A program made the translations under genes and the position numbers. Below are positions 56,801-61,980 of a DNA stretch of 61,980 bases, in pieces. This DNA is from a bacterium. GTDB taxonomy: Bacteria; UBP14; UBA6098; JAFGQG01. The first letter of the stretch is position 1, and every line of letters begins with the position of its first letter. Where the stretch lies: NCBI GenBank assembly GCA_016935765.1, contig JAFGQG010000117.1, forward strand, positions 1 through 61,980, in the 5' to 3' direction. The notes under the pieces were generated by a model. It saw only the letters and a program-made list of their open reading frames with translations, was not told the origin of the DNA and made no database searches.

Positions 56801-57384
56801 AGAAAAAGGAGAAATTAGAGGCGCTTAAAGCGCAAGCCAAGGACTTGGATGATGCTTCCGATATGCTTCACAACACGATAAAGAAGCTTAACAAGGAAGC
56901 TATAAAGAATTTCAGGCAAACCTTTGAGCAGACCAGGGATAATTTTAAGCAGATTTTTGTAAGGTTGTTTGAAGGTGGAGAAACGGACCTGAGATTAGAA
57001 GACGAAAGCGATCCGCTTAATTCAAATATAGAAATATTAGCAAGACCAAGCGGCAAGAAGTTTCTAAGCATTTCACAATTGTCAAGTGGAGAGAAGTCTT
57101 TAACAGCCCTGGCATTGTTATTCAGTTTATATATGGTCAAACCCAGCCCATTTTGCCTGCTTGACGAAGTCGATGCTCCTCTTGATGACGCCAATATTGA
57201 AAGGTTTCTGAAGGTACTTAAGGGATTTTCTCAAAATACTCAATACGTCCTTATCACCCATAACAAGAGAAGTATGGAGATAAGTGATTACTTATATGGA
57301 GTGACCATGGAGGAAGAAGGGGTATCAAAGGTAGTATCAATGAAGGTCAGCGACTTAGAGTTGGATCTGGATAATGCCAATTAA
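53836..57384 (+). CDS. smc: Chromosome segregation protein SMC
   Basis: ATPase of the SMC-ScpAB condensin. The start is ATG 53836 (1182 residues, normal length), giving the canonical MYLKELYIKGFKSF opening; an in-frame TTG at 53818 would overlap the upstream stop. Domains: N-terminal ATPase half with Walker A GPNGCGKT (31-38); coiled coil (about 165-510); hinge (about 515-680, including GIKGRLTDLLEV); second coiled coil; and C-terminal ATPase half with signature LSSGEKS (about 1081) and Walker B CLLDEVDAPLDD (about 1107). Highly charged Lys/Glu coiled coils are evident. scpA and scpB are not in the window. Assignment is secure. Confidence 0.97.
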   Translation: MYLKELYIKGFKSFPKPIRLQFSKGVSAIVGPNGCGKTNIMDAIRWALGEQKTTALRSDRMAGVIFKGTQTRKPLASAEVSLMLGEAQGLLSNEPDVKEVVITRQMLQSGEGSYYINNTPCRLKDIHRMLLDTGIGISFYSLIEQSMIERILGGNVEDRRMLFEEASQIMKYKMDKHVTELKLERTKQARFQIQIKIDERSEIVKNLHKQVKRAERYNTIRAKFKDASIKVELHNFGVLMKDQTEKEKLKEERATEALIKQNEINKLEIEKADFDLKKAEKDKEVRHSSQEIQKMSNALFEKRSKGMELENIIGLNNQRINTLEENIVNNGGLIESKRKEKEDLLTEFERKQEELVNLNEELEKIEQEASEHSEFLLSCKKDVGIKSAAFKQSEFAYNECVNSKTNFANRMSVLEATREKNIELRDEIENEIKVLQGEIKTREEDYAKSEKEVTLLNSDISELDDLVESLKNEVGDLQKKIIANKFETESVKERISIIDDIENKNLQTQRGIEKLLGEAHKYGIKGRLTDLLEVDPEYTAGIDNFIENYGDALVCSDLAKAIEAIKMLVQEGGRASIIVIDQLEDEKVTSSFDEPTMKRSEEIVKINREVQQLGKLIKNLWVVDKIEDLKKIGESNCGVVSKMGEFYYKNGLLRGGKVESREIGPFRRKEEKKRLNSRLADLNEELNDLENKEETKQQELEANNRKLDEYDELKNKALNGYNRIKADYDNKNFQFKLKVNEKENVDSKLQEIENDYDQIKEKYDEYLKNESILREQRDKLEKEFNKIEIEYENNQVIEKEIDGKRLKLDIEKVRLTGEITTNEQEQERLDLECKSISESMQKAKEEIVELKETVKENKELKNLIEVEREKLVEERDNESTRLESLEAEQDQLQYEINRLTNEIAVLEGGKKQIENRINDIEKEILSLSLRKENISNRVQHDFEVNIEELEPEFLEDDEIYKLTGTISRYEQQLEEIGSVSSTVFDEYEEKKEKLEALKAQAKDLDDASDMLHNTIKKLNKEAIKNFRQTFEQTRDNFKQIFVRLFEGGETDLRLEDESDPLNSNIEILARPSGKKFLSISQLSSGEKSLTALALLFSLYMVKPSPFCLLDEVDAPLDDANIERFLKVLKGFSQNTQYVLITHNKRSMEISDYLYGVTMEEEGVSKVVSMKVSDLELDLDNAN

Positions 57385-57621
57385 CCTGCATTTTTGGTTA
57401 TCAAGCTAACATCACGGAAGTAAAAGGGGTTCGGTGTATCTGCTCTCTTAAGGAAGTACACTGTTGACGGGCATAGTCGTTTTTTTGGATACTATAGAAT
57501 CAGCAAAGAATTAGCGGAGTATCCCTTTGAGTAAAGCCTTCAGGAAAGACTTCCATGCTTGAAAGTATGTATAGCTGTAACTCTATTGGAATTTAGAACT
57601 AAACTTACCGCCAGTTGCAGA
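57385..57621. other. Convergent intergenic region without a gene
   Basis: About 237 bases between the 3' ends of smc and the aldehyde dehydrogenase gene. It holds a T7 run near 57478 and a GGATACT ... AGTATCC inverted repeat with a long loop. I cannot point to a clean bidirectional terminator. Confidence 0.4.
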
Positions 57622-59109
57622 TCAATAGTTATCGATCTGAGCTCTCTGCAGTTTACCGGAGAAATCGACGTAAATAGTTTTCCATTCAGTAAAGAAGTCA
57701 TATACTGTCCAGCCGCCTTCACGGTGACCGTTCCCTGTTTCTTTCACTCCTCCGAACGGGAAGTGGCATTCAGCCCCGATAGTGGGACCATTTACGTATG
57801 TGATACCTGCTTGAAAATCGCGTATCGCTCTGAAAGCGTTGTTGATGTCCTGGGTATAGATTGAGGATGATAATCCATAGACGCTATCATTTAAATGTTC
57901 GACGCCTTCTTCGAAAGAGTTGATCTTGCTGATACTGAGTACCGGACCGAATATTTCCTCCTGGAATATTCTCATGGTTCTTTTCACGTTAATGAACACG
58001 GTAGGTTTATAGAACCATCCTTTTGCGAGTTCGGGATCATCAGGAATTTTTCCTCCGCAGACCATTTCCGCGCCTTCTTCTTTTCCGATTGAGCAATATT
58101 CGTCGATCGTTTTCTGTTGGGCTTCATTCACGAGAGGACCCACTTCGACAGATTCATCCAATCCGTTGCCCAGCTTAAGTTTATTGACTCTTTCGACCAG
58201 CATTTCCACGAATTTGTCATGGATATCCTTATGGAGGAGGAGTCTGGAGGTTGCGGTACATCTTTGACCGGTGGTTCCGAAAGCTCCCCAGAGCACTCCA
58301 TCGAGGGCAAGTTCAAGGTTCGCGTCGTCCATTACTAATTGGGCGTTTTTTCCTCCTAATTCCAGCGAAATTCTCTTGAGTTGCTGACCACCCTTGGCAT
58401 TGATAATTTTGCCGATATCACTTGAACCAGTAAATGAAATAGCGCGGACATCAGGATGTTCAACGAGTCGCATGCCTACAGTGCGTCCGGAACCATAAAC
58501 GATATTTACCACGCCCTTTGGCACTCCCGCTTCAGTCATTATCTCTACCAGTTTACCTCCGCATGCAGGGGTGTCGGTTGCTGGTTTGAATACTACTGCA
58601 TTGCCGCATGTTATGGCGGGGAACATTTTCCAGGTAGGTATTGCAACCGGGAAGTTCCAGGGTGTGATGATCCCTGCGACACCTATGGGTAGTCTTGTTG
58701 TGAACGCCCATTTATTAGGCAACTCCGATGGAGCTGCTTCAGCAAATAATCTTCGGGATTCTCCTTCAGCGTAATATGCTGTATCAATCCCTTCCTGAAC
58801 GTCTCCCCGTGTCTCATTGATAACTTTCCCCATTTCACGAGTCATCAAGCGTGCGAGCTCTTCTTTTCTCTGGACCATCAGATCTCCGACCTTACGCATG
58901 ATCTTGCCTCGTTCCGGCGCGGGTACCAATCTCCATTTTGCTTGAGCTTCCTTCGCCGCAGCAATCGCCCTGTCGGCATCCTCCTGAGTCGATTTTGGGA
59001 ATATCCCGACGACTTCATCATGGTTGGCGGGATTCCGGTTTTCAAATGTCTCCCCTGATGAAGAATCAACCCATTCCCCATTGATGTAATTTTTGTAAAT
59101 GTCCGCCAT
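57622..59109 (-). CDS. NAD(P)-dependent aldehyde dehydrogenase
   Basis: Oxidises an aldehyde to the carboxylate in the cytoplasm. 495 residues from ATG 59109; an in-frame TTG five codons upstream lies inside the Shine-Dalgarno GGAGGGAG and is rejected. The conserved ALDH residues are present: Asn152 in TPWNFPVA, Lys175 in VFKPATDTP, Glu250 in LELGGKNAQ, and nucleophile Cys284 in GQRCTATSR. Also present are [12 protein letters not shown] and the C-terminal [15 protein letters not shown]. Closest in style to ALDH7- or semialdehyde-dehydrogenase-type enzymes, but the substrate cannot be fixed. Downstream of the PPC-domain gene, separated by 108 bases with no clear promoter. Confidence 0.93.
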   Translation of the reverse strand: MADIYKNYINGEWVDSSSGETFENRNPANHDEVVGIFPKSTQEDADRAIAAAKEAQAKWRLVPAPERGKIMRKVGDLMVQRKEELARLMTREMGKVINETRGDVQEGIDTAYYAEGESRRLFAEAAPSELPNKWAFTTRLPIGVAGIITPWNFPVAIPTWKMFPAITCGNAVVFKPATDTPACGGKLVEIMTEAGVPKGVVNIVYGSGRTVGMRLVEHPDVRAISFTGSSDIGKIINAKGGQQLKRISLELGGKNAQLVMDDANLELALDGVLWGAFGTTGQRCTATSRLLLHKDIHDKFVEMLVERVNKLKLGNGLDESVEVGPLVNEAQQKTIDEYCSIGKEEGAEMVCGGKIPDDPELAKGWFYKPTVFINVKRTMRIFQEEIFGPVLSISKINSFEEGVEHLNDSVYGLSSSIYTQDINNAFRAIRDFQAGITYVNGPTIGAECHFPFGGVKETGNGHREGGWTVYDFFTEWKTIYVDFSGKLQRAQIDNY

Positions 59110-59217
59110 TTTTGCTCCCTCCAATTATTTTGTTACAATTATCCCAATTATTTCCAAATCAATATTTATGCTGATCAAGCCTATGATAAATGAATATTAT
59201 ACTATTCTTTTGGTGCT

Positions 59218-59640
59218 TCAAAGATCCATTGGTTTCAGATCCTCACCAGTGTTTTTCCTCAATACTTTTTCCTCGAAAATCCTGATAAAAAATTCACCCG
59301 CAGCGGAGATATTACCCCCGAACAGATGTCCGCCAACGGTGTGATAATCCCTATCACTAAAAACACCATGCAAATGTATGATTGGTTCCATTGAATCCAA
59401 ATAAGTTATATTGCCTGAAAGCGTGCATATTTCAAAAGAGCCATCAAAAGACCGCTTTAGATACTTGCGTGTTTCGGTATCATAGTAGCCAACAGTTAAA
59501 TTCTCAATCGCGCCAATACCATGAATCATGGCGCTCTTTATTCCATAATTCACGGTAAGGTTTTTTATCGATACCAATACATCGTCATTTTTATCCAACT
59601 GCAGGAGATAAAACGAGTTATTCAGTTTTTTAACTTTCAT
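59218..59640 (-). CDS. PPC/DUF296 domain protein
   Basis: A 140-residue stand-alone PPC (plant and prokaryote conserved, DUF296) domain. Bacterial members form trimers and bind a metal through clustered histidines; plant AT-hook proteins use the same fold. Visible elements are IHGIGAIENLTVGYYD (about 39-54), the His cluster H89/H91 in IIHLHGVF and H105 in GGHLFGG, and the terminal F-I-R-I-F strand. Biochemical role is unknown. The gene starts 18 bases after rpmA and is probably co-transcribed with it. Confidence 0.9.
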   Translation of the reverse strand: MKVKKLNNSFYLLQLDKNDDVLVSIKNLTVNYGIKSAMIHGIGAIENLTVGYYDTETRKYLKRSFDGSFEICTLSGNITYLDSMEPIIHLHGVFSDRDYHTVGGHLFGGNISAAGEFFIRIFEEKVLRKNTGEDLKPMDL

Positions 59641-59658
59641 TTCATCTTTTATTCGGGA

Positions 59659-59916
59659 TCACTCCACTGGAATGACATTGACTCTTTTTTTACCGGAAGG
59701 ATTAGTGTCGAATTTAACAGTACCCATCTTCAATGCGAAAAGCGTGTTGTCACGACCTATACCTACATTTTCACCGGGATTGAATTTCGTACCCCTCTGA
59801 CGGACTATTATACTACCAGCTTTAACCAGTTGACCTCCATAGCGTTTGACTCCTAAACGCTTACCAATGCTGTCCCTTCCATTTTTCGAGCTTCCCATTC
59901 CTTTCTTATGTGCCAC
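59659..59916 (-). CDS. rpmA: 50S ribosomal protein bL27
   Basis: An 85-residue ribosomal protein of the large subunit, near the peptidyl-transferase centre. The start is GTG 59916 ([16 protein letters not shown]), with AGGAGG 5 bases upstream. The mature N-terminus appears directly, with no Firmicutes-type cleavable extension. The conserved [18 protein letters not shown] core is intact. rplU, its usual partner, is not adjacent: the upstream gene, 143 bases away, is a membrane protein. Assignment is secure. Confidence 0.97.
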   Translation of the reverse strand: MAHKKGMGSSKNGRDSIGKRLGVKRYGGQLVKAGSIIVRQRGTKFNPGENVGIGRDNTLFALKMGTVKFDTNPSGKKRVNVIPVE

Positions 59917-60059
59917 AATAGCCTCCTTTTATTGAAAAAAACACTATTCTACAATTTTAAAGCTTGTTCAATATATAAAATGTAACAATACCCGCAATAA
60001 ATTTTTTGAAATTTTTATAATTTTATGGGTTTCAGACTGGTAAATCACCACTTTCAACG

Positions 60060-61844
60060 TTAATTTTGATTTTTTAACCTACCATTGATGATTTCAACGT
60101 TTCTCCTGATTATTTCAACATCGGGTGCTTCAGGGAAAAGTTCAAGATACCTTTTATAATATTCCAAGGCTTTTCCGGAATTGCCTAACATATAGTTAGC
60201 TGCAGCTATATTGTTGATAAGGATAGGTGTGGGTTCCCATTTGGACTCCACATCATAGAATATTTCAAGCGCTTTTTGATAATCCTGTTCATGATAATAA
60301 ATGGTACCCTTGTTCATAAGCGCGTCACGGTAATCCGGCTTTAACTCGATGGCTTTATTCAAATGATAAAGAGCATTTTCGTCATCATTGATGCCAAAAT
60401 AGGAAGTCCCGAGTTGGTAGTGGTATTCAGGATTATCCGGTTCTAGCGAGACGGCTTTCTCTCCCGCTTTGATGGCTAACTCAAACTTGCCGAGTGAATA
60501 TGCAGCCCCGCATAAGTTGAATTGGGCTTGGTGATATTCCGGCATTATCTCAGTAGCCTTTTGGAAATGTTGAAAAGCGGATAGGGTATCACCTCTATCT
60601 ATATAGTACATACCAAGTTGGTTGTGCGCAAGTTGATGATCAGGGTTCTTCTCAAGGGTGCTTGTCCATAGTGTATATGAATTTCGCCAATTACTACTTA
60701 CGCTGCAGGTTTGTATTCCGTAAACGGTAACTAATAATAAGAATACTAACACTCCCCACTTAGCCTTTTTTAACAGGTTCTCGGCAAGAACTCCGAGCAG
60801 CAGCGCGTAAGCGAAAGAACTGATATATATGTAGCGGTCTGCCATTAACGTGCTTATCGGGATTATGTTGGAGACTGGAATTAATCCAACATAAAACCAG
60901 AATATTGCGAAACTTATGCGTGGATACCTTTTTGCTTTAATTATTCCTATCAGGATTATAAAGGCGTTTAGAATTATACTGAATATGCCGAGGAAATTAA
61001 CTTTCCTGAATGAGTAAACCATGTATCGTGGACATAGGTTTGATGGAAAAACCAGATTCCAGATATACCTGATTGTAACCCAGGCTTCGGTCAAGAGGAT
61101 ATAGAAAAGGTTGCCGCTATGATAGGAGGTTCTGCTAGTTCCCGCGAAAAATATGAAGTAAAATATTATCAAAATGTTGGGGATCATGTAGGGTAGAATG
61201 AATTTCCACCACGTTTTAAATGGTTTTCGGGAAATTAATTCATATACTGGTAGTATGAAAGGTAAGACTACTGCTGAAGGTTTTGAAATTATTGACAATA
61301 TGAAGCATAATACGGAAAATATATAGAGACTTATCTTGCTGTTTTTTCTGAATTTCATATACAAAAAGAATGAAAGAAAAAGAAAGAGACCCGAGAGTAC
61401 TTCTTTTCGTGCGGCTATCCAGGCAACTGCTTCGACATGTATAGGTAATACGGCGAAGATCGCAGCGCCTATAAGAGCTGCCGCGTTTTTCATAAACTGC
61501 TTCAAGATCAATAAAACCAGAAGGCAATTCAAAGCATAAAGAAGTACGTTGTGTAAATGGTATACGAACGGGTTTTCACCGCCGATGCTGTAATCGATAA
61601 GATACGAAAATGTTCTCAAAGGCTGATATGTTCCACTCGATTTTACTGCAAAAATGCTCCTGATATTTTCCCATGTAAAACCTTTGATAGTACTGTTATT
61701 AATTGTTAGCCACGGATCATCCCAATTTGTAAAACCCGCTTTAAATGATTGAATGTAAACCAGAATAGCCAGTAAAGGGATTATCCACCATAAATTAGAC
61801 AGTAGTTTTTCGAACTGTTTTGCGTTGATTTTACCTTTCATCAT
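60060..61844 (-). CDS. TMTC-like membrane protein with TPR repeats (putative GT-C glycosyltransferase)
   Basis: 594 residues. The N-terminal half (to about 395) has about ten hydrophobic segments. An extracytoplasmic FTNWDDP motif (about 38-44) and the HLHNVLLYALNCLLV and LPIHVEAVAWIAARKE segments are typical of TMTC-type GT-C proteins. The C-terminal half has about five TPR units (about 400-580), for example AHNQLGMYYIDRGDTLSAF and YHYQLGTSYFGINDDENAL. Eukaryotic TMTC proteins O-mannosylate cadherins; a role in protein or cell-surface glycosylation here is an inference. ATG 61844 is followed by a second ATG; no Shine-Dalgarno is visible, and TTGACA lies at 61878-61873 on the same strand. Confidence 0.82.
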   Translation of the reverse strand: MMKGKINAKQFEKLLSNLWWIIPLLAILVYIQSFKAGFTNWDDPWLTINNSTIKGFTWENIRSIFAVKSSGTYQPLRTFSYLIDYSIGGENPFVYHLHNVLLYALNCLLVLLILKQFMKNAAALIGAAIFAVLPIHVEAVAWIAARKEVLSGLFLFLSFFLYMKFRKNSKISLYIFSVLCFILSIISKPSAVVLPFILPVYELISRKPFKTWWKFILPYMIPNILIIFYFIFFAGTSRTSYHSGNLFYILLTEAWVTIRYIWNLVFPSNLCPRYMVYSFRKVNFLGIFSIILNAFIILIGIIKAKRYPRISFAIFWFYVGLIPVSNIIPISTLMADRYIYISSFAYALLLGVLAENLLKKAKWGVLVFLLLVTVYGIQTCSVSSNWRNSYTLWTSTLEKNPDHQLAHNQLGMYYIDRGDTLSAFQHFQKATEIMPEYHQAQFNLCGAAYSLGKFELAIKAGEKAVSLEPDNPEYHYQLGTSYFGINDDENALYHLNKAIELKPDYRDALMNKGTIYYHEQDYQKALEIFYDVESKWEPTPILINNIAAANYMLGNSGKALEYYKRYLELFPEAPDVEIIRRNVEIINGRLKNQN

Positions 61845-61872
61845 TAGGGAAATATTTGCATATTTATCTAAT

Positions 61873-61878
61873 TGTCAA
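61873..61878 (-). promoter_or_regulatory. Possible -35 box of the TMTC-like gene
   Basis: The minus strand reads TTGACAA here, 34 bases upstream of ATG 61844. A poor -10 candidate follows at 17-18-base spacing (ATATTT / TATTTC). No Shine-Dalgarno precedes the ATG, as with ribE. Confidence 0.25.
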
Positions 61879-61975
61879 TGCTTTTCTTTTTAGATTTATA
61901 TTGACTAATTAAGGAAAGTATTATAAATTTTAAATATTATATGTAATAATTATAAACTAACTGAAGGAGCATATT

Positions 61976-61980
61976 ATGGC
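61976..61980 (+). CDS. Start of a further plus-strand gene, cut by the window end
   Basis: ATG at 61976-61978 with a Shine-Dalgarno GAAGGAG (61963-61969) 6 bases upstream. A TTGACT at 61901-61906 and TATAAA at 61922-61927 may form its promoter, though the 15-base spacing is short. Only the start codon and two more bases are visible, so the product cannot be named. Confidence 0.5.

Noticed and set aside
55776..57194. Long antisense ORFs opposite smc
   Set aside because: They are Ser/Phe/Leu-rich mirror images of the Lys/Glu-rich coiled coils and have no initiation signals.
57460..57500. T7 run after smc as an intrinsic terminator
   Set aside because: The only stem before it is about three base pairs, too short to call a terminator.
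59110..59124. TTG 59124 as start of the aldehyde dehydrogenase
   Set aside because: The codon is part of the ribosome-binding region itself; ATG 59109 gives the usual N-terminus.

Overview
The window looks like a bacterial chromosome segment, moderately AT-rich, from the Fibrobacterota-Chlorobiota-Bacteroidota (FCB) superphylum or an allied candidate phylum. The main reason is that five large exported proteins end in a C-terminal tail with the PNPFN motif, an Ig-like fold pattern and a basic, hydrophobic last strand, as in type IX secretion / FlgD-like tails of that group. The phylum assignment is an inference; no rRNA gene is present to settle it.

Region 1 (169-35285, minus strand) is one apparent transcription unit of six very large exported proteins, with gaps of only about 10-110 bases. 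In transcription order: a 1330-residue tailed protein, a 3135-residue repeat protein, a 746-residue tailed protein, a 1354-residue tailed protein, a roughly 3640-residue repeat protein, and a 1418-residue gingipain-type (C25) cysteine peptidase. The three tailed proteins are paralogues sharing an N-terminal module with an EF-hand/dockerin-like calcium loop. The two giants are paralogues built of InlB-B-like repeats. They share a C-terminal domain of about 145 residues that is not a sorting tail, but carry different N-terminal modules. This is the most unusual part of the window.

Region 2 (35286-46476) opens with a 1.1 kb AT-rich divergent spacer holding promoter-like sites and two doubtful small ORFs. 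Three plus-strand exported-protein loci follow: an 820-residue tailed protein, a 1217-residue fibre-like protein with GIGT/LDV repeats, and a related fibre-like gene that is broken (one in-frame stop, two frameshifts). All three loci share a TTGACAA-N16-TATNNT promoter pattern.

Region 3 (46590-57384, plus strand) is housekeeping: ribE, ribBA, ribH, nusB, a YfcE-type phosphoesterase, a DUF2723 membrane protein with a helical-repeat tail, a flippase-like membrane protein, and smc. ribE and ribBA have promoter-like TTGACA sites so close to their start codons that leaderless transcripts are likely.

Region 4 (57622-61844, minus strand) reads from a TMTC-like membrane protein with TPRs, through rpmA (bL27, without rplU beside it) and a PPC/DUF296 protein, to an aldehyde dehydrogenase. 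A further plus-strand gene starts at the last five bases. No tRNA, rRNA, CRISPR array or transposase gene was recognised.
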